A DNA stretch of 64,000 bases from Betaproteobacteria bacterium GR16-43 (GCA_001953215.1 CP019169.1:4588001-4652000); one strand, 5' to 3'; shown: positions 43,532 to 53,819, numbered from the stretch's first letter. Notes: a model not told the origin generated them from the sequence alone. Numbers and translations: made by a program.

Positions 43532-46056
43532 CGACCACCCGCCGGGAATTCATCCGCGACACCGCCGTTGCCGTCGCCGCCTCGGCCGCGGGCCTGCCCG
43601 CGGGCGCGCAGACCGCCTCCAACGTGATCACCGATTCGGCCCAGGCGGGCACGCGCTGGCACAAGGCGCCGTGCCGCTTCTGCGGCACCGGCTGCGGCGT
43701 GACGGTCGCGGTGAAGAACAACCGCGTGATCGCCACGCTGGGCGACGAGAAGGCCGAGGTGAACCGGGGCCTGAACTGCGTGAAGGGCTACTTCCTCTCC
43801 AAGATCATGTACGGCGAAGACCGCCTCCAGAAGCCGATGCTGCGCATGAAGGACGGCAAGTACGACAAGAACGGCACCTTCACGCCCATCACCTGGGAGA
43901 AGGCCTTCGACATCATGGCCGAGAAGTGCAAGGCGGCCCTGAAGGCGAAGGGCCCCACGTCGATCGGCATGTTCGGCTCGGGACAGTGGACCGTGTGGGA
44001 AGGCTACGCGGCCAACAAGCTCTTCAAGGCCGGTTTCCGCTCCAACAACATCGACCCCAACGCGCGCCACTGCATGGCCTCAGCCGTGGTGGGCTTCATG
44101 CGCACCTTCGGCATGGACGAGCCGATGGGCTGCTACGACGACATCGAGGCCGCCGACGCCTTCGTGCTCTGGGGCTCGAACATGGCGGAGATGCACCCCA
44201 TTCTCTGGACGCGCATCACCGACCGGCGCCTGGCCAATCCCGGCGTGAAGGTGTGCGTGATGTCGGTCTTCGAGCACCGCTCGTACGACCTCGCGGACAT
44301 CCCGATCATCTTCAAGCCGCAGACCGACCTCGCGATCCTGAACTACATCGCGAACTACATCATCGAGACCAATCGCGTGAACCAGGATTTCGTCTCGAAG
44401 CACGTCACGTTCAAGAAAGGCACGCCGGACATCGGCTACGGACTGCGTCCCGAGCACCCGCTCGAGAAGAAGGCGAAGAACGTCGCCAAGGCCGCCGACA
44501 TGGGCCCGATGACCTTCGAGGAGTTCAAGGCCTACGTGAAGCCGTACACGGCCGCCTACGTCTCGAAGCTCTCCGGCGTGCCCGAATCGAGCCTGAAGGC
44601 GCTGGCCGAGCTCTACGCGGACCCGAAGATCAAGGTGATGTCGACGTGGACGATGGGCTTCAACCAGCACACGCGCGGCGTGTGGGCGAACAACCTGGTC
44701 TACAACATCCACCTGCTCACGGGAAAGATCTCCACGCCGGGCAATTCGCCCTTCTCGCTCACGGGCCAGCCTTCGGCCTGCGGCACCGCGCGCGAAGTGG
44801 GCACGTTCTCCCACCGCCTGCCTGCCGACATGGTGGTGACCAACCCCAAGCACCGCGAGAAAGCGGAGGAGATCTGGAAACTGCCGCCCGGCACGATCCA
44901 GGAAAAGATCGGCTACCACGCCGTGCTGCAGAACCGGATGCTGAAGGACGGCAAGCTGAACTTCTACTGGGTGCAGGTGAACAACAACATGCAGGCCGCC
45001 GCGAACATGAACGGCGAAGGCTATCCGGGTTACCGCAACCCGGCGAACTTCATCGTGGTCTCGGATGCGTACCCCACCGTGACCGCCCAGGCCGCGGACC
45101 TCGTGCTGCCCACCGCGATGTGGGTGGAGAAGGAAGGCGCGTACGGCAACGCCGAGCGCCGCACGCATTTCTGGCACCAGCTCGTGAAGGCCCCGGGCGA
45201 ATCGCGCTCCGATCTCTGGCAACTCATGGAGTTCTCCAAGCGCTTCAAGATGGAGGAGGTGTGGCCCGCCGAACTCCTCGCCAAGAAGCCCGAGTACAAG
45301 GGCAAGACGATGTACGACGTCCTGTTCCGCAACGGCCAGGTCGACAAGTTCCCCAACTCGCAGATCGAGGCGGGCTACGAGAACGACGAGGCCAAGGCCT
45401 TCGGCTACTACGTGCAGAAGGGCCTCTTCGAGGAGTACGCCACCTTCGGCCGCGGCCATGGCCACGACTTGGCACCCTTTGACGAGTACCACAAGGTCCG
45501 CGGGCTTCGCTGGCCGGTGGTGGACGGCAAGGAAACGAAGTGGCGCTACAAGGAGGGCACGGACCCGTACGCGAAAGCCGGCAGCGGCTGGGATTTCTAC
45601 GGCAACGCCGATCACCGCGCCAACGTGATCGCGCTGCCCTACGAGCCCGCGGCCGAGGAGCCGGACAAGGATTTCCCGTTCTGGCTGTCGACCGGGCGCG
45701 TCCTCGAGCACTGGCACTCGGGCTCGATGACGGGCCGCGTGCCGGAGCTCCACAAGTCCTATCCCAACGCGCAGGTCTTCATGCACCCCGACGACGCGAA
45801 GGCGCTCAACGTGCGGCGCGGCAGCGAGGTGAAGATCGTCTCGCGGCGCGGGGAGATGCTCACGCGCGTGGAAACGCGGGGACGCAACAAACCCCCGCGG
45901 GGCCTCGTGTTCGTGCCGTGGTTCGACGCCTCCCAGCTCATCAACAAGGTGACGCTCGACGCGACCGATCCCCTTTCCAAGCAGACCGACTTCAAGAAAT
46001 GCGCCGTGAAGATCGTGCCGGTCAGCAACGAAGGCGCGGAAGGAGCCAAAGCATGA
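43528..46056 (+). CDS. napA: Periplasmic nitrate reductase catalytic subunit NapA
   Basis: 842 residues. Twin-arginine signal [18 protein letters not shown]; 4Fe-4S ligands Cys49, Cys52, Cys56 and Cys84 (PCRFCGTGC and NRGLNCVKG); molybdenum ligand Cys182 in [10 protein letters not shown]. The length and domain order (MoCo-binding body, C-terminal barrel with [16 protein letters not shown]) are normal. It reduces nitrate to nitrite in the periplasm with electrons from NapB and NapC. Start ATG 43528 overlaps napD by four bases; its stop overlaps napB by four. Confidence 0.97.
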   Translation: MTTTRREFIRDTAVAVAASAAGLPAGAQTASNVITDSAQAGTRWHKAPCRFCGTGCGVTVAVKNNRVIATLGDEKAEVNRGLNCVKGYFLSKIMYGEDRLQKPMLRMKDGKYDKNGTFTPITWEKAFDIMAEKCKAALKAKGPTSIGMFGSGQWTVWEGYAANKLFKAGFRSNNIDPNARHCMASAVVGFMRTFGMDEPMGCYDDIEAADAFVLWGSNMAEMHPILWTRITDRRLANPGVKVCVMSVFEHRSYDLADIPIIFKPQTDLAILNYIANYIIETNRVNQDFVSKHVTFKKGTPDIGYGLRPEHPLEKKAKNVAKAADMGPMTFEEFKAYVKPYTAAYVSKLSGVPESSLKALAELYADPKIKVMSTWTMGFNQHTRGVWANNLVYNIHLLTGKISTPGNSPFSLTGQPSACGTAREVGTFSHRLPADMVVTNPKHREKAEEIWKLPPGTIQEKIGYHAVLQNRMLKDGKLNFYWVQVNNNMQAAANMNGEGYPGYRNPANFIVVSDAYPTVTAQAADLVLPTAMWVEKEGAYGNAERRTHFWHQLVKAPGESRSDLWQLMEFSKRFKMEEVWPAELLAKKPEYKGKTMYDVLFRNGQVDKFPNSQIEAGYENDEAKAFGYYVQKGLFEEYATFGRGHGHDLAPFDEYHKVRGLRWPVVDGKETKWRYKEGTDPYAKAGSGWDFYGNADHRANVIALPYEPAAEEPDKDFPFWLSTGRVLEHWHSGSMTGRVPELHKSYPNAQVFMHPDDAKALNVRRGSEVKIVSRRGEMLTRVETRGRNKPPRGLVFVPWFDASQLINKVTLDATDPLSKQTDFKKCAVKIVPVSNEGAEGAKA

Positions 46057-46529
46057 AGCGCGCCCTCCTCCTCGCCGCCACGCTCGTCCTCGCGACGGTC
46101 GCGAACGCCCAGAACCCCTCCTCGCCCGGCCTGCCCAACGCGCTGCGGGGCAACACGGCCATCGATGCCGAGTCGAAGCCCCCCTTGATGCCGAAGGTCG
46201 TGAACGACGACCAGCGCAAGACCCGCAACTACCCGATGCAGCCACCGCTGATCCCGCACCAGATCGACAACTACCAGGTCGACAAGAGCTTCAACAAGTG
46301 CATGAGCTGCCACGGCCGCGACAAGGTGGCCGACAGCCAGGCGCCCATGGTCTCGGTCACGCACTTCATGGACCGCGACGGCTCGATGCGAAACGAGATC
46401 TCCCCGCGCCGCTACTTCTGCATCCAGTGCCACGTGATGCAGACGGACGCGAAGGTGCCGGTGAAGAACACGTTCCAGGATTTCTATAGCGCCACGGCCG
46501 CCGACGCGAAGGCGGGAGGGAAGAAATGA
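46053..46529 (+). CDS. napB: Diheme cytochrome NapB
   Basis: 158 residues with a signal peptide ([20 protein letters not shown]). Two haem c sites, CMSCH and CIQCH, and the NapB pattern [17 protein letters not shown] and [13 protein letters not shown] are present. It carries electrons from NapC to NapA in the periplasm. The start overlaps napA and the stop overlaps napC by four bases each. Confidence 0.95.
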   Translation: MKRALLLAATLVLATVANAQNPSSPGLPNALRGNTAIDAESKPPLMPKVVNDDQRKTRNYPMQPPLIPHQIDNYQVDKSFNKCMSCHGRDKVADSQAPMVSVTHFMDRDGSMRNEISPRRYFCIQCHVMQTDAKVPVKNTFQDFYSATAADAKAGGKK

Positions 46530-47122
46530 TTCGCCGGCTGATCGACCGGCTCCTCGGCTGGTGGCGGCTGGTGCGCACGCCCAGCAAGTACTTCAGCCTG
46601 GGCTTCCTCACCGTGGGCGGCTTCATCGCCGGCATCGTCTTCTGGGGCACCTTCAACACCGCCATGGAGATGACCAACACCGAGCGCTTCTGCACCGGTT
46701 GCCACGAGATGCGCGAGAACGTGTTCGTGGAGCTGAAGCCCACCATCCACTACTCGAACCGCTCGGGCGTGCGCGCGACCTGCCCCGATTGCCACGTGCC
46801 GCACAACTGGACCGACAAGATCGGCCGCAAGATGCAGGCTTCCAAGGAAGTCTGGGGCAAGATCTTCGGCACCATCAACACGCGCGAGAAGTTCGTCGAC
46901 AAGCGCCACGAGCTTGCGCAGCACGAGTGGTCGCGCCTGAAGGCCAACAACTCGCTCGAGTGCCGCAACTGCCACAACTTCGAGTCCATGGACTTCACGC
47001 GCCAGAGCGTGCGCGCCCAGGCCCAGCACTCCACCGCCCTCGCCAAGGGCGAGAAGACCTGCATCGACTGCCACAAGGGCATCGCCCACCGCCTGCCGGA
47101 CATGGGGAAGGTCGCCCAATAA
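46526..47122 (+). CDS. napC: Tetrahaem quinol dehydrogenase NapC
   Basis: 198 residues. One N-terminal membrane anchor ([19 protein letters not shown]) and four CxxCH sites: CTGCH, CPDCH, CRNCH and CIDCH. It oxidises quinol and passes electrons to NapB. The protein ends VAQ and the TAA stop lies in the left repeat of the RAYT element. The napGH pair is absent, so NapC is the only quinol dehydrogenase of the operon. Confidence 0.95.
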   Translation: MIRRLIDRLLGWWRLVRTPSKYFSLGFLTVGGFIAGIVFWGTFNTAMEMTNTERFCTGCHEMRENVFVELKPTIHYSNRSGVRATCPDCHVPHNWTDKIGRKMQASKEVWGKIFGTINTREKFVDKRHELAQHEWSRLKANNSLECRNCHNFESMDFTRQSVRAQAQHSTALAKGEKTCIDCHKGIAHRLPDMGKVAQ

Positions 47123-47901
47123 TTGGGGTCAGACTCCCATTTAGTTAATTCTGTATTCCGAAAGGTATTTGCCTCGTTAGTGGGGCATGGCACGCCTTCC
47201 TCGCATTTTCCTTCCGCACGAACCCGTTCACGTCATCATCCGCGGAAACGACCGCCAGGCCGTCTTTCGCAGTGATGGTGACCTGATCTATTTCCACCGC
47301 TGCCTGGCGGAGTTGAACGTCCGGCATCGAGTCGCGGTGCACGCGTACGTCCTCATGACGAACCACGTCCACCTGTTGGCTACGGGTGCGCGTGCCCAGT
47401 CCCTTCCCCGTCTGGTGCAGGCCCTCGGCCGGCGCTATGTCGGGTATTTCAACTACCTGCACCATCGCACCGGGACCCTTTGGGAGGGACGTTACAAGGC
47501 GTCGCCGGTGCAGACGGAGCGCTACTTCCTCACCTGCCAGCGGTACATCGAGCTCAATCCGGTCCGAGCCGGCATGGTTTCGCACCCGGGGCAATATCGC
47601 TGGTCGAGCTACGCCCACCACGCGCACGGGAAGACTGACAGCCTGGTGACCTCGCACGAACTGTACGAGTCGCTGGCCGCCGATTGTCCGCGCCGCGAAG
47701 CGGAATACCGGGACCTCTTCCAGCACGACATCGACGAGCACACGCTGCGCAGGATCCGCGACGCGGTGAATCACGGCTGGGTCCTGGGGGACGCCGCCTA
47801 CCTCTCGCGCGTGTCGCTGGAGAGCGGTCGACGGCCCGCGAGGCTGCCTGTTGGAAGGAAGAAGAGAGAATTAACTTAATGGGAGTCTGACCCCAATTAT
47901 T
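47118..47901. mobile_element. RAYT-bearing element flanked by inverted REP copies
   Basis: Left copy 47118-47152 and right copy 47867-47901 are inverted and match at 34 of 35 bases (core GGGGTCAGACTCC). They enclose a single transposase gene of the REP-associated tyrosine type. The left copy gives napC its stop codon and the right copy encodes the last residues of the transposase. The right end abuts an Fnr/Dnr-type box, so the element sits between napC and the norZ promoter. Confidence 0.88.
47187..47879 (+). CDS. REP-associated tyrosine transposase (Y1 family)
   Basis: 230 residues. The HUH metal motif is MTNHVHLL (His60, His62), with the catalytic tyrosine among Tyr84, Tyr87 and Tyr90 (RRYVGYFNY), then GTLWEGRYKASPV and YIELNPVRAGMV, the standard RAYT pattern. 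The reading frame is intact. The last residues (RELT) and the stop are encoded inside the right repeat. Family knowledge: RAYTs process REP sequences as single strands, and the repeats in this window are the obvious substrate. Confidence 0.93.
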   Translation: MARLPRIFLPHEPVHVIIRGNDRQAVFRSDGDLIYFHRCLAELNVRHRVAVHAYVLMTNHVHLLATGARAQSLPRLVQALGRRYVGYFNYLHHRTGTLWEGRYKASPVQTERYFLTCQRYIELNPVRAGMVSHPGQYRWSSYAHHAHGKTDSLVTSHELYESLAADCPRREAEYRDLFQHDIDEHTLRRIRDAVNHGWVLGDAAYLSRVSLESGRRPARLPVGRKKRELT

Positions 47902-47914
47902 TGATCCACCTTAA
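47901..47914 (+). promoter_or_regulatory. Fnr/Dnr-type box upstream of norZ
   Basis: TTGAT-CCAC-CTTAA, matching the left half of TTGAT-N4-ATCAA exactly and three of five in the right half. It lies 76 bases (centre) upstream of norZ; a TAGCAT at 47937-47942 fits a -10 box with the site at about -41.5. Confidence 0.65.
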
Positions 47915-47983
47915 GGCGGGCGGCACGGCCCGCGCCTAGCATCGTTCCCAAGACCACTCATAGAGACGTGGAAAGGGATTTCG

Positions 47984-50263
47984 ATGAAACCGACCCGCAG
48001 GTTGTGGCAATGGCTGGGAATCGTCTTCGTGCTGTCGTTCGCGGCACTGCTGTACCTGGGGCGCGAGATCTACCTTTCCGCGCCGCCGGTCGCGAACGTG
48101 AAGGTGCAAGGCGGTCCGACGCTCTTCACCGCGAGTGAAGTGCAGGAAGGCCAGCGCGCCTGGCTCGCCGCGGGCGGCCAGCAACTCGGGACCGTCTGGG
48201 GGCACGGCAGCTACGTGGCGCCCGACTGGTCGGCCGACTGGTTGCACCGCGAGATCGTCGCCTACCGCGAAGTGCGCGCGCAGACGATGTACAAGGAAAC
48301 GTACCCGCACCTCACGCTTGCGCAGCAAGGCTCCGTCGACGCGCTGGTGAAGGACGAGCTGCGCCGCAACACCTACGACCGCGCGACCAACACCGTCACC
48401 GTGTCGCCCGAACGCGCCCAGGCCATCGCGATCGTGCAGGCGCATTACGTCGCCCTCTTCGGCACCGCGCCCGAACTGGCGAAGCTGCGCGAGCACTACG
48501 CGATGCCCGCCAACGCGCTCACGACCGAGGAGCATCGCAAGGCGCTCTCCGGCTTCTTCTTCTGGTCCGCCTGGTCCGCGAGCACCGACCGGCCCGGCGA
48601 GACGGGACTGTCGTACACCAGCAACTGGCCGCATGAGCCACTGGTCGGCAACACGCTCCCCGCGTCCGCCGCGATGTGGTCCATCGCCAGCGTGATCCTG
48701 CTGCTGGGCGCGATCGCCGGGATGATCTGGTATCACACCGCGCTCGGCGAAGCGCCGGACCCGAAGGTGCCCGAGCGCGATCCGCTCGTGAACGCCGTGG
48801 CCACGCCCTCGATGAAGGCGACCCGCAAGTACTTCTTCATCGTGATCGCGCTGATGCTGGTGCAGATCGCGATGGGCGTCGTGACGGCGCACTACGCGGT
48901 CGAGGGCAATTCGTTCTTCGGCTTCCCGCTCGCCGACTTCCTGCCGTACACGACGAGCCGCACGATCCACACGCAGATGGGCATCTTCTGGATCGCCACC
49001 GCGTGGCTCGCCACGGGCCTCTACATCGCGCCGCTGCTCTCCGGCCACGAGCCGAAGCTGCAGAAGCTGGGCGTGGATGTCCTCTTCTACGCGCTGGTGG
49101 CGATCGTCGTGGGCTCGACCGCCTTCGGCTGGCTCGGCACGCTGCAGCGCCAGGGCTTCGACTTCACCTTCTGGCTGGGCGCGCAGGGCCTGGAATTCAC
49201 CAGCATGGGCCGCGTGTGGCAGATCCTGCTGTTCGTGGGCCTGCTCTTCTGGCTGCTGCTGCTGGGCCGCGCGCTGTGGCCGGCTCTGAAGAAGCCCTCG
49301 GAGACGCGCGGCATCGTCGCGATGGTGTTCCTGTCGGCCACGTGCATCGGCGGCTTCTACGCGACCTCGCTCACGTGGGGCCAGCACACGCACTACTCGA
49401 TGGTGGAATACTGGCGCTGGTGGCTGGTGCACCTCTGGGTGGAAGGCTTCTTCGAGGTGTTCGCCACCGCCGTGATCGCGTTGCTCTTCGCGCGCCTCGG
49501 GCTGGTCGCGGCTTCCTCGGCGAATCGCGCCATCGTGATGGAGACGATCGTGTTCCTCTTCGGCGGCATCCTGGGCACGCTGCACCACCTCTACTGGACG
49601 GGAACACCCACGTCCGTGATCGCCGTGGGCTCGGTGTTCTCCGCCCTCGAGGTCGTGCCGCTCACCATGCTCAGCGTGGAAGCCTTCGCCAACTATCGCC
49701 GCAGCAAGGCCGCGCCCTGGGTGACGGCGTACAAGTGGCCGATCCTCTGCTTCGTCGCGGTCGGCTTCTGGAACAGCGTGGGCGCGGGCCTGCTCGGCTT
49801 CGCGATCAATCCGCCGGCCTCGCTCTACTACGTGCAGGGCCTGAACATGACGCCGGCCCACGGACACGCCGCGCTCTTCGGCGTGTACGGGATGCTCGGC
49901 ATCGGCCTGCTGCTCTTCTGCCTGCGCGGCCTCTACGAGCGCTCGCGCCACGCGGACCGGCTGCTCGCCCCGGCGTTCTGGGGCCTCAACATCGGCCTCG
50001 CGATGATGGTGTTCATGTCGCTGCTGCCCGCGGGCATCTACCAGGCCTACCAGAGCGTGACGGTCGGCCTCTGGTATGCGCGCTCTCCCGGCGTGATCCA
50101 CTCCGGCGTGATGGAAGCGCTCGTGTGGCTGCGCGTGCCCGGCGACATCCTGTTCGCCGCGGGAGCCGTGCTGCTCGCCGTCTACGCCGTGCTGCTGCTC
50201 ACGCGGCGCGGCGGCACGAAGCCGGAAGCCGTTCGCGGCGCGCAGCCCCACGGTGCCGACTGA
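47984..50263 (+). CDS. norZ: Quinol-dependent nitric oxide reductase (qNor)
   Basis: 759 residues, about 14 membrane spans, with the long N-terminal extension of single-subunit qNor. Metal ligands are His483 with Glu487 (WWLVHLWVEGFFE), His534 and His535 (GTLHHLYW), and haem ligands His626 and His628 (TPAHGHAALFG). Spacings of 51, 52 and 143 residues are those of characterised qNors. It reduces two NO to N2O with quinol electrons at the inner membrane. No norC-like gene is needed. Regulation by the upstream Fnr/Dnr box is likely. Confidence 0.95.
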   Translation: MKPTRRLWQWLGIVFVLSFAALLYLGREIYLSAPPVANVKVQGGPTLFTASEVQEGQRAWLAAGGQQLGTVWGHGSYVAPDWSADWLHREIVAYREVRAQTMYKETYPHLTLAQQGSVDALVKDELRRNTYDRATNTVTVSPERAQAIAIVQAHYVALFGTAPELAKLREHYAMPANALTTEEHRKALSGFFFWSAWSASTDRPGETGLSYTSNWPHEPLVGNTLPASAAMWSIASVILLLGAIAGMIWYHTALGEAPDPKVPERDPLVNAVATPSMKATRKYFFIVIALMLVQIAMGVVTAHYAVEGNSFFGFPLADFLPYTTSRTIHTQMGIFWIATAWLATGLYIAPLLSGHEPKLQKLGVDVLFYALVAIVVGSTAFGWLGTLQRQGFDFTFWLGAQGLEFTSMGRVWQILLFVGLLFWLLLLGRALWPALKKPSETRGIVAMVFLSATCIGGFYATSLTWGQHTHYSMVEYWRWWLVHLWVEGFFEVFATAVIALLFARLGLVAASSANRAIVMETIVFLFGGILGTLHHLYWTGTPTSVIAVGSVFSALEVVPLTMLSVEAFANYRRSKAAPWVTAYKWPILCFVAVGFWNSVGAGLLGFAINPPASLYYVQGLNMTPAHGHAALFGVYGMLGIGLLLFCLRGLYERSRHADRLLAPAFWGLNIGLAMMVFMSLLPAGIYQAYQSVTVGLWYARSPGVIHSGVMEALVWLRVPGDILFAAGAVLLAVYAVLLLTRRGGTKPEAVRGAQPHGAD

Positions 50264-50603
50264 CGCTCCTCCCCTCGACGCGCCGCGCTTCGCCTACACG
50301 GGCGACGCGGCGCTCGAACCCGAGGTGCTGCGGGCGCTGCGAAGGGTCGTCGACCCCGAGATGGCGGTGAGCATCGTCGAGCTGGGCCTGGTCTACGCAG
50401 TGGCGGTCGCCGATGACGCGGTGCACGCGCGCATCACGATGACCTCACCCGCGTGCCCCGTCACCGAGCTCATCGTCGAGGACGTCGTGCACGAACTCGG
50501 CAAGGCCCTCGATCGAAGCGTCGAAGTGGAAGTGGTGTGGGACCCGCCGTGGACGCCGGAGCGCATGAGCGAACGCGCGCGCAAGGCCCTCGAAGGCGAG
50601 TGA
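50253..50603 (+). CDS. MIP18/PaaD-type metal-sulfur cluster assembly factor
   Basis: 116 residues. EVLRALRRVVDPEMAVSIVE, the ITMTSPACPVTELIVEDV motif with its conserved cysteine, and VEVVWDPPWTPERMSERA match the DUF59/PaaD family that helps insert iron-sulfur clusters. GTG 50253 overlaps norZ by 11 bp. In a nitric oxide island it might repair NO-damaged clusters, which is inference. Confidence 0.85.
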   Translation: MPTDAPPLDAPRFAYTGDAALEPEVLRALRRVVDPEMAVSIVELGLVYAVAVADDAVHARITMTSPACPVTELIVEDVVHELGKALDRSVEVEVVWDPPWTPERMSERARKALEGE

Positions 50604-51655
50604 ACGCGAAAGCGCTTCCGCGCATCCTGTTGCTGGTGCTGGCCGCCGCGAGCCTCGTGGCCGGCGTGGTGGGCGGTCTCGTCCGGCTCGGCGCGCCACT
50701 CCCGGCGCCGAATGCCGCGTCGTTGCACGCGCTCCTGATGATCGGCGGTTTCCTCGGCACGGTGATCAGCCTCGAGCGTGCCGTGGCGCTGGGATCGCCG
50801 CTCGCGTTCGCAGCGCCCGTGGCTTCCGGCTCCGGTGCGCTCCTCATCCTCGGCGGTTTCCGCGCGCCCGGCCACGCGCTTCTCTTCGCGGCTCCGCTTC
50901 TGCTCGCGGGTGCGAGCGTGGCCATCGCCCGGCGCCAGGCCCAGCTCCACACCGTGTTGCTCGTCGTGGCCGCGCTCGCGTGGGCCGTGGGCAACGGGCT
51001 CTACCTCGCCGGAGCGCCGCTCGATGCCGCGGCCGCGTGGTGGTTCGATTTCCTCGTGCTCACCATCGCCGCCGAGCGCCTCGAGTTGACACGCCTCGTA
51101 CGCCGGCCCGCGCAGGCGCGGCCGTTCTTCGTTTTCGCCGTCGCCTTCCTGCTGGCCGCCTCCGTGGCGCTCGCCGCCGACATTCCAGGCGCGTCGATCG
51201 CCCACGGAGCTTCGTTGTGCGTGCTCGCCGCGTGGCTGGCCACGTTCGACATCGCGCGCAACACCATCCGTGCCGAGGGCTTCGCGCGCTACGCCGCAGC
51301 CGCTCTCCTCGTGGGCTATGCGTGGCTCGCCGTCGCGGGCTTCGCATGGGCGATGGCGAGCGTGCGCCCCGGATGGCGCGACGCCGCGATGCACGCGTTC
51401 GGCCTGGGCTTCGTCTTCTCGATGATCTTCGCGCACGGGCCGGTCATCGTCCCGGCAGTGGCCCGCGTGCGCGTGAACTTCACGAACGCGTTCTACGTTC
51501 CGCTGGCGCTGCTGCACGCTTCGCTGCTGCTGCGTCTCGCGTTCGGGGGCGATGCGGTGGCGCGGCTCTGGGGCGGGGTGCTCAACGCGGCCGCGATCGC
51601 GCTCTTCGTGGCGACGATGCTGGCGTCTATGCGACGAACAACGCGACCGCGGTGA
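50600..51655 (+). CDS. NnrS-like multispan membrane protein
   Basis: 351 residues with about eleven membrane spans. The text HALLMIGGFLGTVISLERAV and HAFGLGFVFSMIFAHGPVIV echoes NnrS (histidines before GxxxxxI stretches), so a haem- or copper-containing NO-stress protein is possible; identity is weaker than for the true nnrS at 56395. GTG 50600 overlaps the preceding stop as GTGA. Its end overlaps the convergent gene by 29 bp. Confidence 0.65.
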   Translation: MNAKALPRILLLVLAAASLVAGVVGGLVRLGAPLPAPNAASLHALLMIGGFLGTVISLERAVALGSPLAFAAPVASGSGALLILGGFRAPGHALLFAAPLLLAGASVAIARRQAQLHTVLLVVAALAWAVGNGLYLAGAPLDAAAAWWFDFLVLTIAAERLELTRLVRRPAQARPFFVFAVAFLLAASVALAADIPGASIAHGASLCVLAAWLATFDIARNTIRAEGFARYAAAALLVGYAWLAVAGFAWAMASVRPGWRDAAMHAFGLGFVFSMIFAHGPVIVPAVARVRVNFTNAFYVPLALLHASLLLRLAFGGDAVARLWGGVLNAAAIALFVATMLASMRRTTRPR

Positions 51656-52244
51656 AGTGCACGCCGCTGCCGCCCATCACGAACAGGTGCCAGATGCCGT
51701 GCCAGTGGCGGAAGCGCTCGTCGTAGAGATAGAACACGATCCCCGCGGTGTACACCGCGCCGCCGGCGGCGAGCCAGGCGAGGCCCGTCCAGCCGAGCGC
51801 GTTGACGAGCGGCACCGCGGCCACCAGCGCCACCCAGCCCATCGCCAGGTAGATGAGGAGCGAGGTCACGCGCGCGCCCTTCGCGAAGGTGAGCTCCTGC
51901 ACGATGCCGATCGCGGCCATGCCCCAGACGATGCCGAAGAGCGTCCAGCCCCACGGGCCGTTGAGGGTGACCAGCGTGAAGGGCGTGTACGTGCCCGCGA
52001 TCAGCACGTAGATCGCGCAATGGTCGAGCTTGCGGAACACGCCCTTCGCCCGGCCGCGCAGCGAGTGGTAGAGCGTGGAGGTGAGATAAAGGAGCAGCAG
52101 CGACGCCCCATACACCGAGAATGCGACGATGCGCCACGGGTCCGCCTTGATCGAGGCGGCCACGATGAGGCCCACGCCGCCGGCGAGCGCGAGCACCGCG
52201 CCGGCGAGATGGGTGTAGCCGTTGAATCGTTCTCCTGCGTACAT
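51627..52244 (-). CDS. Hemolysin III/PAQR-family membrane protein
   Basis: 205 residues with seven membrane spans. GERFNGYTHLAGAVLALAGG, STLYHSLRGRAKGVFRKLDH, the PFTLV turn and HWHGIWHLFVMGGSGVHF (histidine cluster) are typical of YqfA/hemolysin III proteins with a probable zinc site. ATG 52244 is chosen; longer versions run antisense through nirK. It is the only minus-strand gene between norZ and nirK. Confidence 0.88.
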   Translation of the reverse strand: MYAGERFNGYTHLAGAVLALAGGVGLIVAASIKADPWRIVAFSVYGASLLLLYLTSTLYHSLRGRAKGVFRKLDHCAIYVLIAGTYTPFTLVTLNGPWGWTLFGIVWGMAAIGIVQELTFAKGARVTSLLIYLAMGWVALVAAVPLVNALGWTGLAWLAAGGAVYTAGIVFYLYDERFRHWHGIWHLFVMGGSGVHFTAVALFVA

Positions 52245-52289
52245 GCCCCGATTATCCCCCACCCGGCACCCGATCGAAATGGCGCGATG

Positions 52290-52303
52290 TTGACGCGCGT
52301 CAA
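52290..52303 (+). promoter_or_regulatory. Fnr/Dnr-type palindrome upstream of nirK
   Basis: TTGAC-GCGC-GTCAA, perfectly palindromic and extended to 16 bases (52289-52304). Centre 59.5 bases upstream of the nirK start; a TAAGCT at 52325-52330 fits a -10 box with the site at about -40.5. Confidence 0.72.
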
Positions 52304-52355
52304 CGTCGGGGGCGGCGCGACCCCTAAGCTCCTCGTATCTCATTGGAGGAATTCC

Positions 52356-53819
52356 ATGACGTTCCCCGCTGCCGCCCGGTCTCGCGCATCCGCACTCGCT
52401 TTCGCCCTCGTCGCCACGCTCCTCGCCGGACCGCACGCCGCGGCGCAGGCCCCGGACAAGTACGATCCGGCGCGCATGGACCTGAAGCCCACGCCGGCGA
52501 AGGTCGGCGGCCCGCGGCACTCCGGCGCCTTCGCGCTGGGCGAGTCGCTCAGTTTCGGCGCCGCGCTGAAGCCGCTCGACCCGTCGCCCGTGAAGACGAT
52601 CCGGCTCGACACGACACACAAGATCATCGAGATCGCGCCGGGCGTGAAGTTCAGCGCCTGGACCTTCGGCGATACCGTCCCGGGCCCCACCGTGCGCGCG
52701 CGCGTCGGCGACAAGATCCGCTTCAGCATGACCAACCGCAGCGACGAACCGGTTCCCGGCGTGAAGGTCACGGCCGCGCCGATGATGCATTCCATGGACT
52801 TCCACGCCGCCATGGTCTCGCCCCAGGACAAGTACCGCTCCGTGGCGCCCGGCCAGACCATCGAGTTCGAGTTCACGCTGAACTACCCCGGCATGTTCAT
52901 GTACCACTGCGGCACGCCGATGATCCTCGAGCACATCGCCTCGGGCATGTACGGCGCGGTGATCGTCGAGCCGCGCGAGGGCTACCCCACGAAAGCCGAT
53001 CGCGAGTACGTCGTGATCCAGAGCGAGTTCTACGCCCGCCCCGATCCCGCCAAGCGCAAGGTCGGCGGCCAGCCGCTCTACGTGCTCGACACGGACCGGC
53101 TTCGCACCTCCCAGCCGACGCACACCGTCTTCAACGGCGCCCACAACGGCATGGTGAAGAACCCGTTGCCCGCAAAGCCCGGCGAGCGCGTGCGCCTCTT
53201 CGTGCTCAACGTCGGGCCCAGCAAGACTTCCAGCTTCCACGTGGTCGGCACGATCTTCGACCGCGTGTGGTTCGACGGCAATCCCGACAACCAGATGCGC
53301 GGCATGCAGACCGTGCTGCTCGGTTCGAGCAACGCCGCGATCGTGGAGTTCCTGATCCCCGAAGACGGTTCGTACATCATGGTCGACCATCACTTCGCCA
53401 ACGCGTCGCAGGGCGCCATCGGCCTCATCTCCACGTCGGCCAAGCTGGAGAAGCAGGACCTCGAGCACCACAACATGGAGGCGACGAAGTCGCCGACGGA
53501 GCCCGAAGCGGTGCAGGGCAAGCTCGCATTCGAGAGCAAGTGCCTCGCCTGCCACTCGATCGGCGAAGGCAAGAAGCTGGGGCCCGACCTCGCGGGCGTG
53601 ACCCAGCGCCGCAAGGCGGACTGGCTCACCCGCTGGCTCAAGTCGCCCGAGAAGATGCTGGAGACCGACGCGGACGCCAAGGCCATGCTGAAGGAGTACA
53701 ACAACCTCCCGATGCCCAACCAGAGCCTGACGGACGCCGAGATCCGGCAGTTCATCAAGTACTTCCAGTGGATCGACGCGCAGCCCGCGGGCAGCGTGAA
53801 GGCCCAGGGGGGACATTGA
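52356..53819 (+). CDS. nirK: Copper nitrite reductase fused to cytochrome c
   Basis: 487 residues. A signal peptide (to about residue 31, AAAQ) precedes two cupredoxin domains and a C-terminal class I cytochrome. Type 1 copper ligands are His145, Cys185, His193 and Met198; type 2 ligands are His150, His184 and a histidine at 345-346; Asp148 is the catalytic aspartate. The fused haem site is CLACH (396-400) with Met453 as axial ligand. It reduces nitrite to NO in the periplasm; the fused haem is the built-in electron donor, as in Ralstonia pickettii type enzymes. GGAGG precedes ATG 52356. Confidence 0.95.
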   Translation: MTFPAAARSRASALAFALVATLLAGPHAAAQAPDKYDPARMDLKPTPAKVGGPRHSGAFALGESLSFGAALKPLDPSPVKTIRLDTTHKIIEIAPGVKFSAWTFGDTVPGPTVRARVGDKIRFSMTNRSDEPVPGVKVTAAPMMHSMDFHAAMVSPQDKYRSVAPGQTIEFEFTLNYPGMFMYHCGTPMILEHIASGMYGAVIVEPREGYPTKADREYVVIQSEFYARPDPAKRKVGGQPLYVLDTDRLRTSQPTHTVFNGAHNGMVKNPLPAKPGERVRLFVLNVGPSKTSSFHVVGTIFDRVWFDGNPDNQMRGMQTVLLGSSNAAIVEFLIPEDGSYIMVDHHFANASQGAIGLISTSAKLEKQDLEHHNMEATKSPTEPEAVQGKLAFESKCLACHSIGEGKKLGPDLAGVTQRRKADWLTRWLKSPEKMLETDADAKAMLKEYNNLPMPNQSLTDAEIRQFIKYFQWIDAQPAGSVKAQGGH

